Assembly: GCA_008360975.2 (NCBI GenBank)
Contig: CM039188.1
Coordinates: 24,641,944 to 24,705,943 of the forward strand
Origin: Lichenostomus cassidix
Taxonomy: Eukaryota; Chordata; Aves; Passeriformes; Meliphagidae
Length of the DNA stretch: 64,000 nt
Direction of reading: 5' to 3'
The notes beneath the pieces are model-generated. The model saw only the letters and a list, made by a program, of their open reading frames with translations. It was not told the origin of the DNA and did no database searches. Below are positions 12,354 through 25,400 of this stretch, in pieces. The translations under genes and the position numbers were made by a program. Numbering within the stretch: the first letter of the stretch is position 1; every line of letters begins with the position of its first letter.

Positions 12354-13424
12354 ACAAACACCACCTCTGCTCCCAAACATACACAAAACAAAGAAGCAAA
12401 ATAACCCTGTGCTGAACCCTAGCCTATTTGCAGTGACAAAGTACAGCTGATTAATAAGATATGATTATCTTTCATTCTTTCCACCTAGAGGTGTCAATGA
12501 TGGCATGCAAAGCTTTTTTTCTGACTGGAAAGAGCTTTCCCTCTGAAAGTATATTGAGATATTTAATTTGGAAGGATGGTGGTGTAATCAGTTACCTATC
12601 AAAATGAAATAAATGGAAGTGACATTGTGCCTGAACTCTGATATCTTTCTAAAGAAAAAAAAATATTTATGGCTGTGTTTTCAGAATTACACCATTCGTA
12701 AAATTTCCATTTGGGAAATCATTTGTTGGATGGATACTGAAAATTCAAGCTGTAAAGGGACAAGAAAATCACAGTTCATATGTCAAAAAGATGTACCTGG
12801 TATTATTTTTCCTTTTCCTTTTTTTTTTTTTCTTTTTTGTAAACCTGGAATATTATTACCTTTTCTGTGTCATTTTTGAACCAAGAAATATGTCACTAAA
12901 CGTATTTAGATATTGAGTTATCTTTGAGAAAATCCCTGTGATTTCAGAGTGGGGAAGAATTATCAGCCTAGCTAGTGAAATTGTAAATGTCCTAATCAGC
13001 GGTCCCTGAAGCTGGAGATGTGATGAATCCTCTCCTGTGTCAACTTTTTTTCCTTTGGTATTGAACATATCATCCTCACTGGCAAAGAGAAGATGAGAGA
13101 AATTTCCTCAGCAGAGTACAGCTTGCCTCACAAGTCCGAGAAATAAAGGTATAGCCCAGAGAACTCCACGTGCTGATTAGGAAAATATTCTGCTTGATCA
13201 GTGAGGGGTTACTGAAAAATTAATGCCTGAAGAAGATCTGAAGGCTTCAGTGTAATAAATAGCTGTAGCAATAATATGTAAAGACTTCTAAATTAACTAA
13301 GTGCTAAGACTCCTACTCTTGCAAGCAAAATCTATAGGATCTGAGCTACATACTTCTCCACATTTCAGAACACATATAAAAAAAAATTAAGACATATTCT
13401 TAAAAACAACTGCTTAGGGATTGG
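12354..13424. other. Non-coding DNA
   Basis: Unique sequence with a T-rich run at about 12805-12838. No gene or mobile element recognised. Confidence 0.6.
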
Positions 13425-13459
13425 TTTTGCTTTGCTTTGCTTTGTTTTGTTTTGTTTTG
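13425..13459 (+). repeat. TTTGC / TTTTG microsatellite
   Basis: Pentamer array: TTTGC-type units pass directly into TTTTG units, consistent with slippage plus a C-to-T change spreading through one half. It has no coding meaning. Confidence 0.85.
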
Positions 13460-15599
13460 ATTTTTCTCGCAAATGTGTGAGACAAAATGTTTTGTATCTA
13501 TTTGTAATGAGAAGTAATGAGCTTCTCAACTGATGAAGCTTGAACAGTGACTTTGTGCTACCCCAGCAGAGCTGATGAGCACAAACAAGCTCTAACTCAG
13601 TGCACATCTCAAAACTGCCAAGTATGCCAAGCAAGGGGCAGAAATAATAAAGGCAGGTTTTCATGGGTCTCATTCTGGTGTACAATTTTTGGAGTCCCAA
13701 GTAAGTCTTGAGCTCTAATTAAATCTTTTTCAGCACATGGGCTATTTGAAACATCTGTTTTCCCTTCCAACTATCAACTAATAACGTTTGAATTCACAGT
13801 GTGCTTTTGAGGGGTTGGGATTTTTTTGTGGTTCTGTTTATTTTTCTTGTGAGATAATTACACAGTCTTTTTCCTTTAACTGCTTACTGTTTATTTTCAT
13901 GTCAGAAGTCCTGCTGTCAAATCTTGTTGATCAATGCCAAAAAAAGAGGTCAGAGAAGCACATGCACAGGCAGTATTGGTAACATTTTCTGAGGAAACAG
14001 GGCTGGACAATTGGTTCTGGTTCCTGGATCCCTTGACCACCAAGATGCCCAAGAATGCTTTAGCTGTTAAAGCAGCATGTCAGAACAGAGATGGAGGGAT
14101 GGAGCTGGGGTCAAATTGCCAACCTGTCAAATTAATTTCCTTCTTCTATGTCCTTTCAGAAAGGGAAAGGAGTGTGGTTGGAATGCAGGATTGAGATGTT
14201 CAAAACTATTCACAATAGCAGCTTTGGAGTTCAAAATGGGGCAAGCACACTGAAAATACTATTGCAAATGTTCACATTCCTCCCCCAAATGCCTTTATAT
14301 CACAATTCTTTCGTGTAAAAGGAAAAGGAAAACAGAAAACTGTACAGTATTTTTGTGTGTGAGTGTGTGTTATAACCTGATTTCTCTTATTATTGTAGTT
14401 TATTGACTTAAAGTTTATACAGATTCCCAGATACCAAATGTTTTACTGGGTCACCAGCTGGGTCTGCAGTTTTATAAGCTGTCTTGTTGCCAAGCTGTTC
14501 TCAGCAGACACAGCAGTGCTGGGCATGAGGTTATAAGGATGAAATAGAGAAAAGAAGTAAACAGCAGAGGAGCAAAGAAAGGCAGAAGGCATAGGGGAGT
14601 GGCACAGGTGGTTAATAGGAAGACTCTGGTTTTCGTGGACAGCATTTGTACAATGCTCTGCACAGTGAGGTTTCCCTGAACCCAAAAAGTGTAAAGATAT
14701 AGGGTTATGGATTCAACTGGATGGTCACCCCCCCTGATGCTGAATACTCCTATTGTTCCTTCCTTCTATCTGTTCACGTGGTGCATAAGTTTCCTCTGTG
14801 TGTTACCAGTGTGTGAAATTATTTCTTGAGCTGAATCTCTTTGTATTTTCTTTTGCTCTTCTTTACAGGACTATTTTTTATTTCTGTCTCGAGTGGTGTT
14901 TGCAGCTTCTCCTAAATTTAAATTATCTATGAATAAAGTGAAGTTTGTTACTTCTGGAATGTTAATTATTACATTAAACAATCCAGATGGATCCTTTCAA
15001 TTTTCTGCATTACATTATATTAAAGCACAGTGGTAATTAGTTAATGAACCCTTCTAATGAACCTCTCATTCTTAAACCTGATCTGTAAATTTGCATCAGT
15101 ACAGAGCACTGCACATTAGCTTGGCTCAGTCTCTGTTTGCTCAGAGAGGGCAAAATGCAAACACTGGATCACTGAGTCTGCTGAATCCATGTGAAGGGAT
15201 TACTCAAAGAAAATAACCTCCCTGATACAGAGACCACATTTTATCTCAACACAGATAAAAGAAGATGGTATCATTTTGTATTTTCTTTAGTGTGGATTTC
15301 ATCAGGTTTAGCCACAAATTAGATTCCTACAAAGTAGGGAGGATGATTGGCAAGACTTTATTCTATTTGTTTTCTCTTTTTTCCTTTGAAACTCCTTTTG
15401 ATTTCATCAATATAAAGACCAGGCAGAATGGGAGGATCAAACAAACCTTATCAGTCTGCAGGAGAGAAATTATTTGAAAAGTCCAGATGTCTATGTAGTA
15501 GTCTCCCCTGCACATCCCCAAAACAATGCTAAGGGTTTTGCTAAAAGCTCTGGAAGAATATAGATATATGGTCCAGCAAACAAGCAGGAGTTCAGGTTT
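13460..15599. other. Non-coding DNA with a TAAT-rich segment
   Basis: No gene or mobile element recognised. Within it, 14940-15115 is unusually dense in TAAT cores and is listed separately as a candidate regulatory segment. Confidence 0.55.
14940..15115. promoter_or_regulatory. Candidate conserved regulatory segment
   Basis: Several TAAT/ATTA homeodomain cores occur in about 175 bases, including GTTAATTATT at 14961-14970 and TAATTAGTTAATG at 15033-15045. An AAATTTGCATCAG octamer-like site follows near 15088-15100. Repeat debris is absent. Function is inferred from composition only. Confidence 0.18.
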
Positions 15600-15710
15600 T
15601 TAAGAGCTTTAACCTCGCAGCAGTCTTGTGCCACTGAGGAGCTAAGACACAGAGAGATGAGTGATTTGTCCATGGTTACAGCAGGTAGAAGACTCCTCAT
15701 CACTGGTTCT
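15600..15710 (-). mobile_element. MIR-like SINE remnant, antisense
   Basis: The plus strand at 15642-15685 reads like the reverse complement of the MIR core. CTAAGACACAGAGAG is followed by TGAGTGATTTGTCCATGGTT and then an ACAGCAGGTAG end. The remembered consensus is CTGAGGCACAGAGAG, then a TTAAGTGACTTGCCCAAGG block and ACACAGCTAG. The preceding GAGGA block also fits the same element. The match spans more than 45 bases with scattered substitutions. It is the stronger of the two MIR candidates in this window. Confidence 0.6.
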
Positions 15711-18700
15711 CTGCATCCCTTTTTTTATTAACTAATCCCATGTGTAGTTGTGGAGATCAAATGTATCCCATTTTCTTCATAAAAGAAGAAATACCCTGAT
15801 TTGTTTTCGGAACCATATGGCTGTTTGTGGGTGTGGGACACCTTTGTTTCTTCTAGCTTGAGCTGAGATGAAGTAATTTTCAGGATTTTGTACTTAATTC
15901 TTGAAAAGGATTATACTGTGGATCCCTTTAGAAGCAACTGGTATTATCCATTTTTAAAGAAAAGTAATGAGTTTGCCCATTCACTTTCATCTATAAAAGG
16001 AATATATTTGCACTCAGACAGTCTTTTATGTTTATATTTTAATGTAAATATTGTAAAAATATAATGTGTGGAACTGAAAATTGTTAAAGTTTTTCTGTGA
16101 TACATTTTGATGCTCTATCTATAACTTCAAAGCATTCATTCTCGAATTATTAGTAAAGAAAGAAATGCATGGTAACAGCCCATAATCTGTTTGCATAACT
16201 CCCTCATGGTCTGTTGTAGTGATGTGCAGGATATGTTGCTTGTGAAATATTACTTTGTCACACTGGCAAGGAGAACTGAAATGCACTGGATCTGTGTGAG
16301 AAGGGCATTTGATCCTGTAACCTGTGCAAGAATAGTCTCTCTTTCCAGTCCAAAATGATTTTAACAAATCCTGGGGGAACGTTGACAAAGACTTTTAAAA
16401 CTAATGCTGTTTATGAAACTGAGCTTTCTACTTACATTTTACAAAATAAGAGAGAACAATTTGGGGAAATTACCCACACACTTTGGTGTCCCTTTTGCAG
16501 ATAAAATGTGGTTGGTTTTGTTTTCACTGAAAAGTCCATCTGATTTTGTAAAATTTCTCTTTAAAAATCAACAAGAGGCAAGAAATTACATTCCTGGCCA
16601 TGGTGAATGAAACTGGAATGACTCCTTTTTCTCCATATTTATGTCCCAGGCAAAACTTATCTCTGCTTTGTAGTCACTGTTTTCTTCAGTGACTTCTGGT
16701 GAGCACCCATTTGTTTGCACACCAAGACTCTCATTGCAATAAACAACTAAACCCATATGAACACGCTGTAAGTTTTCCTAGACCAGCTGAGATAACTCTG
16801 ACAAACACAGACTGAATCTGTTTATTGTCAAAAGATGTCCAAGTAGAATACTTTAACTGAAATAAGATCAATTATGTTAAAAGGTCTATTGCTCACTAGG
16901 GGATGTCAGAGTCCCAAAGTACAATGAAATGTGTGGTTTGAACTTCAGAAGTGTTTCCCCTCAATGTACCTTTTTCAATTATTTTCTTTCTTTTTTATTT
17001 TTTTGCCTGCTTAATTGCTTCCTCTGTATTTCTGCTCTGTGGGAGAATTAGAGAGTGATTCTGAAACAGGAGGATGTCATATTTATTCTGTAGGCATTAA
17101 GAGTTCTAATTACTCCCTGATGATTCTCATACACAAAGCATTTTATTTATGGTGCTTTTTCTTAAATGATTAAACATGTATTGGTTAAATGTTTGCTAAA
17201 TATAAGGGCATCACATCCTTGATGCTGCTTCCCAGTAGGAAAATAAGAATAAGGATAGCTGTTAGGTAGTTGTTACAGGAAAGTCTTTCCCAACAGACAG
17301 TAGCTATTTATCAGAAAGGTACAGGCTGTCCTGTTTTTAAAAATATATATCTAATTATACCACATATTTTTTTAATATGTGATTCCATCTATATTGGAGT
17401 TGTTTTGCTGTTGTCGTTTATGGTTTTTCCTGTTTCGCATCTGTTCTGTCTGTTCTTCATCACATAAATAAAACCTTTTGAGGTTTGACTTTGTGAAAAC
17501 ATATCTCAGGTAGCTCATTAGAGTCACTTGTTTGTTTCCAAATTGGCAACAACATTTCTTTTAAAAGTTCTTGCCTTCAGCATGCTGGAGATCAAATGGA
17601 GTGTGTGCAAAGAAAGCCCATCTGAAGGACACAGCGTGGAAGTTCAGCAGAGAAAAGCCCAGAGTGGCTGCCCTAGAGATGCAGCCCTCATAAAAGTTGT
17701 CTCTGCATTTCCATTTCACTTGGGGACTGTCCTTGCCTGCTGCTTTTTCTCCTTTCTTCCTTATTTCATATTGACTCTTGGGATTCCCTTTATCTAATTT
17801 GATGTTCCCTTAATCGACATTATTTCCCTTATCCCTTAGCAGCTCTGCTTTCTTGCCAGCTCCCCCTTCTCCTTTTCACACACAGGCTGCATGTCAAGAT
17901 TGCTGGTGTTGCCCTGTTTTGCAGCCTTTTCAGTGACTTATTTCCTATTTGAAATCTGCCATCAGTGGGAGGGGTGACACTGGCATCTGATGCAAAATTC
18001 TGCACCTGCACATCAGCTCCCATCTTCTGTTCAGAGCAGGTTGCCAAAAACCCTGAATGACACTCGGAGTGTGTGTGCCAACACAAGAGGTGCACTGGGG
18101 AGAGCTGGTAGAAAAACATGCAGGAGCATGCTTATGAAAAGCATTTTAAGTGGGGAGATGGGTACAAACTACTCAGGCAAGGCCTTATTACAAATTGTTC
18201 ATTGAATTTCTCTCCCCACCCTTGTCAGGTTTGTCATATTCTGAATTTTTGGTAACTCGTTCAGTGCTCTTAGTGTGAAATACATGCACATGATGTTACT
18301 TTAATCTTGATGTAAATAAGGAAGAAATGATGGATGCCACTGTCATCATTATATCTCTTTCATCAAACCAATAGCTTTTAAGAAAAACAAAACACCGAGG
18401 CAGCAACATAAATTACTCTCGGTAGTGAGTAAAATAGGTGAGCTAAAATAACCATGATCATCATGGATATTTGATTGTTCCAGTAGAACAGGTCAAAACA
18501 AAAGGGACGAAATGCATAAGTTGTATCTATATAATGAAGATGGAGTGAAGCTTTGGGCCCGACATGGACTTGGGACTTGAGGTTTTGTAGGCAAAGCAAA
18601 AAATCCTTTGAAAAATGTTGTCCTTCTTGGTGTAGTGTAGAGAGGCATTCCAAAGAGCTGCAGCACCACTAACGTGTGTCAGTGGGGGAATAAAATGAAG

Positions 18701-18809
18701 CTCTGTGGGCAGGAAGTACAGCTTCACCATGGCATTGAAGGCTGGGGAGCAAGCTTTACTCCTTGCAGCAGCAGCTGGGTAAACATCATTGCTGTGAGAG
18801 TTATATTTC
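15711..18809. other. Non-coding DNA, nothing recognised
   Basis: Unique sequence. Open frames at 16119-16388 (minus), 17528-17797 (plus) and 17829-18119 (minus) show no domain character and overlap frames on the other strand. Confidence 0.6.
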
Positions 18810-18854
18810 AGTCCCCCAGTCATTGACCAGGTTGAGGTCAGTGACTGGGGGACT
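18810..18854 (+). repeat. Compact inverted repeat / hairpin
   Basis: The left arm at 18810-18828 and right arm at 18836-18854 are 19 bases each and complementary at 18 positions. The only mismatch is a T opposite G, which would pair as G-U in RNA. The loop is 7 bases, AGGTTGA. Pairing stops cleanly outside the arms. The stem is GC-rich, with a CCCCC/GGGGG block, unlike its surroundings. It is too short for a canonical animal microRNA precursor (usually about 30 or more paired bases), so I do not call it one. It may have arisen by template switching. Confidence 0.85.
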
Positions 18855-21800
18855 CAATTCACCTGTGAACATCACCAAAAAATGCATTTTTCAGTGCTGA
18901 GTAATTGGTAAGTTTGGCAAGCCTTAAATGTGTAACTCTTTGTATGTCAGGAGCAGGCTGTGTGTAGGGCTGCACATAAAAAGACAGGATGAAATGTATC
19001 TCTTCAAAGCATTTTTATTTCCTGGCCCTACAGTACTGCATACCATGTAAATTCAGAACAGCTCCACTGAATCCAGGGATGGATGGCATTTACTCTGCTG
19101 CAGGTGAGATCAAAGTGAGTCTGGAAGACGTATGCATTTTAGTGCCTGTAACATTATGTATTATGCACACAAACCGGCAACTCCTGAGCTCAGTTCCTGC
19201 TGTTAAGTGCCTTCCTCACAACCTGCAAAGGCAGATTCTTTAATTAACCTTTAAATGATAATTATTTCACTGGCAGTACACCAACCTAGAATCAAAGTAA
19301 CTCAGTTCATGCTATGTCAGGCTTGTCTCCAGAAGATATGTTAGATTACCTGGAGTACCTTGGTGAAGCTGCAGACTGCTTCACCTACTTCTTATTTTTT
19401 TCTATATCCTGGTGTATCTGTGGCAAATAGGATAAGGATGGGAGGGATATATGGGGCAGGGCAGATGATTTGCTTCCCTGAAAACATCACAGAGTGGAAA
19501 AGGCAGAGAGTGCAGTGAGGAGTCCTTGGGGAAGCAACATGAAAATGTACTGTGAAGTCCAAAGGAAAACTGTTCATCTTTGTGACTTTGGAAATTACCT
19601 AAATGGACCTGTGAGGAGCGTTGCTGTGCTGATAGGGAAAGACTTGCTATGATATTTTAGAGACACACAACCATTAAATAAGTGATACCACTTGCCATCA
19701 CTTCTATGAGCTGAGCATGGAGCTGTTCTGTTGCACAGGTGGTTGGTTCACACGTCTGGCCTCCTAGGGCTACAGAGAGCAATATGTTAATTCCTCCCAA
19801 AATTAGGGAAGTAAACTGATTTCCCAGGCATTTGCCATGTTTAATTTCTAGACCATCCCCTCATTCCTTGCTGAGTTTTATGCAGCAAGTCCATATATAT
19901 CCTGATACTTCAGTACGATCACTTGAACTGAACATATGAAGAAGTGCTAAGTAAGCAAAGAGATGAAGGCAGATTGTTGCCTCCTCTAGGCTTCTCACAG
20001 TGTTGAGTCCATAAAAGCTACAGCAGAATAGACTACCCCAGCCTGGGAGAGAGAGGCCAGTGAAGAGAAAACATGTGTGGAAACATGTTGCTACTCTCTG
20101 TGGAGCCATCATTTTAGGGAAGGTGATGATGTCAGGGCAAGCAGCTTCTTTTTTCCCCACAACTCCCTTGTACCCTCCAAGCCTATGAGTAGAAACTACC
20201 ATGGAACAAAAGAAGGAAAATCATGGGTAAACCATCTTCTGCTTTTAGGACACTTTTCAGACCTGATTGGAAATCTCCCTGAGAGTGATGGTACTGCCTT
20301 TTGTTATTTAACTCCAAATGTCCCAAGAAGCTTGATGCTCCCATCTTCACCTTTTTGATTCTGTCAGCAACACATCTCTGGAGGTGTGCTTTACTCTTCA
20401 CTAAAGCCACATTGTGGCTGTGCACATAATTCACTGTTTCCCATTTATTCCCACGTGCTCATCAGCAAGTGTCTCATCTGAATGACTGGAATATATTGCT
20501 GTCTCCAGGCTAGTAAAGTAAGAATAAATGGATGAGACCACATTCCTTATCTCCAGACTGCAGAAACTTTTGTCAATCCACAAGATAGACTGGGCAGAAG
20601 CTGAATGCATAACAAGATCATTTAGGGTCATGGTACAATGATTAGATTCCTGCAGCCTGTGTTACTGTAGATTAGTACTCTGACTCCCTGGAGGGAAAAA
20701 CAAATTTGAAATTCTGCACTGCAGCCAGATGCCAGGCAGGCCATCATAAACAGAGTGTGAATCAGGGAAAGACTCACGTCCTTTTTAAGGTACTGAGATC
20801 TTTTCCCAGCAAACCCTAATCTCGGTCCTAACAGGAAGGCTCAGTTCAGCTTGCAATGCTGTGCTCCAGTGGGACATCTCTGTCTGCTTGCATGGATCAC
20901 AGCTGTGCTTTGGTGAGCTTTAGGAGTGCTGCTTTTTCCTGAAAGAGGGAGAGAGGTCAGAAATGCACAAACACTGTAGCTCTGACAGAAAGTTTGCAAA
21001 AGCTTTGTGATAAGACTCAGAGAAAACGGAGCAGGGATTGTCTTTGTGTCATGGAATCAGTTATGATATCCACTGATTACACATGAGAGACCACAACATA
21101 CTGCTTAGAAACAAATGAGCGCTGGGCATGAGACAGGCCAGGGAGGTCATCTTTATTAAGCATTGGCAAAGGGAAGTGCTCCAGTTTTTGGATGTTTGGC
21201 TGTAGTTTCATATCATGCACAGTAAAGGGCATTCTCCAGGTCAAAGCTGATGTTCATTTCTAGTCTGTGCATTTGCTCCTGGGACAGGGCTTTACCAGTG
21301 TTCCTCTCTCACCTGACTTTTGCAGCACAGCTGCTTTGGATATGGTTTGTCTGACAGAGAAAACAGGCTTAATCCTGATTTAGAGGCAGCCCCTTAGAGT
21401 GCTTGAGAGCAAGTACTTCTGTCCAAAATCTTGGCATCATGTAATGAGAGAAGTTCAGATTTCTCTAGACACACTACAGACCTTCCATGGAGAAATACTG
21501 TTGTGAGAAGCTGAAATTCTAATACAAGCATCAAGCAGGGAAGGATAATTAAGCCTCATATCATAAGAAGAAAAAAATAATTCTCTTAACAGGGCACAAA
21601 CCCAAATAACTCCCTGATCCTTCCTTTTTATGTGGCAAAAGAAACATTTTATCCTGCCAAAAAACAGAAAACAACAACAAAAAAGGTGTTAGCAAATGTG
21701 ATCTTATTCCAGCGATGTCCAACCTAAGAGAACAATTTGTGGTTCTGCCAGTAGATACTGCAATTGGATACTATTTTGTGGCAGCAGAATTGTTGTAACT

Positions 21801-22255
21801 GCTGTGAAGGCACAGCATGCTGCTAAAAACCTGGCAACTTTTATGAATGCCATTTATATTACTGTAGGCTTTCTATAAACAGTGGCAATAAAAAGCTAAA
21901 CTGTTTTAGGAATAAGATGCAGATATTAAAGATGAGTTTTTCTGCAACAGTAATGCTTTTTGGCAAGTGTGCTGACATTTAAAGAAAAAATAAAAATAAA
22001 AATAATAAAAGTATCTCTTAGAGATAAAGACTTTCTAGCTGCAGCCTCGACAGCAAGCAGAACCCCTTCCCCAAGACAGAGCAGCAGCTGCAGAAATTAA
22101 ACAGAATTAGTTTTCTTGCTAATCTTGCAAGAGCATGGGGACAGAGTACTGCTCCCAGGCAGCAAAGGCATTTATTTTATGTATGAATATTCACAGGGGA
22201 AGGAGTAAGTTTTTTGGCTGCCCTTAGATTCATGGCTCCACTAGGTAGAGTGGAG
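18855..22255. other. Non-coding DNA, nothing recognised
   Basis: Unique sequence. An A/T-rich AAAAT simple repeat lies at 21981-22010. No gene or mobile element is called. A CAGCGATGTCCAACC stretch at about 21711 faintly recalls a hAT transposon end, but I found no partner end. Confidence 0.55.
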
Positions 22256-22320
22256 TTTGAACTCATTTGAACCCATTGAACTCATATGTTAGAACCCATT
22301 TGAACTCATATATTAGAAGT
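22256..22320 (+). repeat. Short minisatellite
   Basis: About three imperfect units of a 20-24 base motif built on TTGAACTCAT and GAACCCAT, adjacent to the hexamer array downstream. The units differ by small insertions such as ATGTTA. Confidence 0.75.
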
Positions 22321-22334
22321 TTAAGAGTAGCTTG

Positions 22335-22410
22335 TTTGGCTTTGGCTTTGGCTTTGGCTTTGGTTTTTGGTTTGGGTTTTTGTTTTCGGGGTTGTTTTTT
22401 TTTTTATTTT
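22335..22410 (+). repeat. TTTGGC hexamer array with G/T-rich tail
   Basis: Four perfect TTTGGC units run from 22335 to about 22358. They decay into TTTGGT- and TTTGGG-like units and then a G/T-rich stretch ending in a poly-T run. The encoded Ala-Leu repeat in one frame is simply the hexamer translated and is not evidence of a gene. Confidence 0.85.
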
Positions 22411-25400
22411 GGAGCTGTCACACTCCAAGGTTTTCCTTTTGGTCAGTGGATTTTTCAGTGAAGACCTTGGGAAACTTATTTATGGGCATCACTGTGACAG
22501 CCCACGTCTGATGAAATGGAGATATTTCTGAAAGCTTTGAATTTCATTAGCTTTGTTAGTTTTCATTCTACCCATAATTTCTATTGGTTTCTAGAGTTAG
22601 AGAGTTTTTCTTTCAGTAAGGTTCAATATAAATTGTTTCCAGAAGATTCCTGAGCTGAAAATGGCTGGAGGTTAAGGAACATGAGTGGTCTAGTTTTCTG
22701 TTCTTCACTAGTCATGTCCTTTTAGTCATCTCCAGAGACTGGCTACTAGGCTTTGGTCTGAGCTATTGAAGATGTTCCCCTATTCATGTTTTCTTGTTTA
22801 CTGGTGATATTTTCCATTGAACAGCTGCTGGGCAAAAAGAGAAGGGAACATGATGGGAAATATTTTGCTGTTTTTAAGCTCCAGGATACTTTCATATAAA
22901 AACACTGTATACAAGAAAATGAGTCATGAAGAGACTGCTACACCTTGCAAAAATGATCCTTCTATGCCAAGAGCCCTCAGTTTTAAAGACAGTGTGTTTA
23001 AGTCTGTTTTATGCTTTCCTGTGTGATTTAAAATATTAATAGAATCCCACTCATGCCTAACCACAGAGAATTTAGAAAATTTGATATAGTAAATTTATGG
23101 TGCAGTTATAGCCATTTACACTTAATCATGGGCTAATGGAGTAGGGTGGGAGCTGTGTGTGCTGTGTAGGGACCCTTTTCCAACAGAAAGCTGTTGCAAA
23201 TCCATTGGGCACCTGCTCCCCAGCCCAGCAGTGGGGCCAGGGCTTGCAGGAGTGTATTTAAGATTAGGTTGTAGTTCATTGTCTGCAGCACTGAAATTAT
23301 GCCTACCCAAGCTGTGTTCAGTGCCTGCTATTTATCTTACCTGGAGCAGGATAACAAGAGGCTATGATATCTGTGCCTACTCTCCTGATCATAAGTGATT
23401 ATTTCTCCCATGTTGTAGGAGGCTGTGAATATAAATATAGTTAAATATAGTTTTACCCCTATTTCCCTATTGTTCCACAGAAGCCTGAATTCTCTCTGCT
23501 GCATTTGGTATTAGCTGTCTTGCAGAGCTTGGGTTCAATGTGTAACACTGTTTTTTTGAAAATGAGACTTTATTTTCCCTTCTATTTGTGGACTTCTGTT
23601 GAACTGATCGACGTTTTCTCAAAGTTATTCAGTATGAAAATAATTAGGGACATTGAAGCATGAAGTTTGAGGGAAAATGGAAAGGAAGGATGATTCACTT
23701 GCTCTACATCGCTTCTTTAGGGATGATATTTACTGAGCACTGAGATTCAACATCCAAGCTCTTTGCATTCAATTCTCTGACTTCAAGGCTTTGTTTCTCT
23801 TGTTTGAATTGTAAGGAACCAGGAATCAGCATAGTGGATCTTTTTTTTCCAAAATAATTGCTCTCTACATTAAGTCTGAAATATTTGCTTATAATGGCAT
23901 TCTGAGTAAAAGTTTAAGCCCACATGAATTTGTGAGAATTGGGTGATGTGACTTAGAAGGTTTATGAATATATCTTCAGAAACTTATTTAAATCTCTCCT
24001 GGAAAATGTACAGAACTTTTTTTCTTTTTTTTTTCTTTTTTTTTTCTTTTCCTAGGCTAATCCCCAGTTTATTCATTAAATAAATGTTTCTGCAATTTTC
24101 AGTTGCTGAGGAAACACATCCAAAAACTACCAAGAGTCAGCCTGCTATTAGTAGCAGTATCAGTAATTAGATTTGCCAAATCTGTTTGATAAGAGCTGTG
24201 GAACTGAGAGAGGCAGTCTGTGCCGACTCCATAATTCTCACATCCATTCCCAAGTGAGCTCTTACACCCAGAGCTCCATCAAGTTCCCATGGGATTCTTT
24301 AGAAATCTGCTTGCAAAGCTGACTGGGGGAGGCTGGGCAGAGTGTGCAAGCTATAGGTGGGCACCCTAGGCAAGGCCACATGGACAGAGATTTTTGCAAG
24401 GAAATAGAAAGAAGCAAAGAGCTTTCCTATTCAGTGCAGCCTCCCTGGATGTCAGCTGCAGGTCCTGATGAATCTGAGGTGAGCAGGGGTGGGAATGCAG
24501 TGAGCAATCCTGCAGCCAGTGCCAGAGCACAGAGGCTCCTGGCTGCAAACACATAGCAGCTCCTTGTGTTTCACCCCCTGTGCTCAGGGGCAGCTGCTGT
24601 GCCACACACCGTGCCCAGGACTGCCCCTGCAGCTCACAGCCGGCTCCATGCACCAGGAAATCCCTCTGCACACCTGACAAACTGCTTTCAGACCAGGAAG
24701 CTTCTCAGTGGAAGATTCCAAGGGACTGGGAAAAGCCCCAGTCCTGGTGATAGCATAAACAGTGGACTGCTGAGTTGGACCAAGGGTCTCTCTTGCCTGG
24801 GACTGTCACCAAAGGGGTCAGGGTGACTGTGTGAGTCTGGATGGCTCTGATGAGCCTCTAGGGATGGTTCTTGTCATGCTTCCCTGCATCTGCAGTCATG
24901 GAATTAGCAGTGAGAGGTAGCACATCCTTGTCTATTCCCTTCAGGTCTGTGCGGACCTGTTTGTCACAATATATTTTATTTATTTTGATGCTGTTGGTAT
25001 AGCTTTCTGCCTCCAGATTCCTGTGACAGCAATTTTTGTGGATTTTTATAATCTAGTGGATTTTTTTTCTATTATTATTATTATTGTTGTTATTGGTACT
25101 ATTTATACATAACAGTGTAGCTTTTGGCCTGCACTGAAGATCGAGTCTCTATCCAACACTCACCTAATGTAATAGCCCTTGATACCTTTCCAGTGAAGGA
25201 AGGCAGATACCAACTCCCTTCTACTCATTCTCTTCCTGTTTTCCTCTTTCTATGGCAGAAGCAGCAACAAAACCAGATTTCACCCAATGGCAGGATAAGG
25301 AGAGTTGCAGCATCTCCTTCTGCTCCAAGATGGAGCTGAATGCCTACTAAATGGAAGCAATTATTAGCATCACTGTTGCTGTGGCCTGAGAATTTTATCT

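Noticed and set aside
21711..21830. CAGCGATGTCCAACC stretch resembling a hAT/Charlie transposon end
   Set aside because: No matching inverted end and no 8-base target duplication seen; one short end-like match is not enough.
22267..22461. Open frame with an Ala-Leu repeat
   Set aside because: It is the TTTGGC hexamer array translated, not a protein.
24340..24850. GC-rich patch considered as a CpG island or promoter
   Set aside because: CpG dinucleotides are scarce and there is no promoter-like feature.
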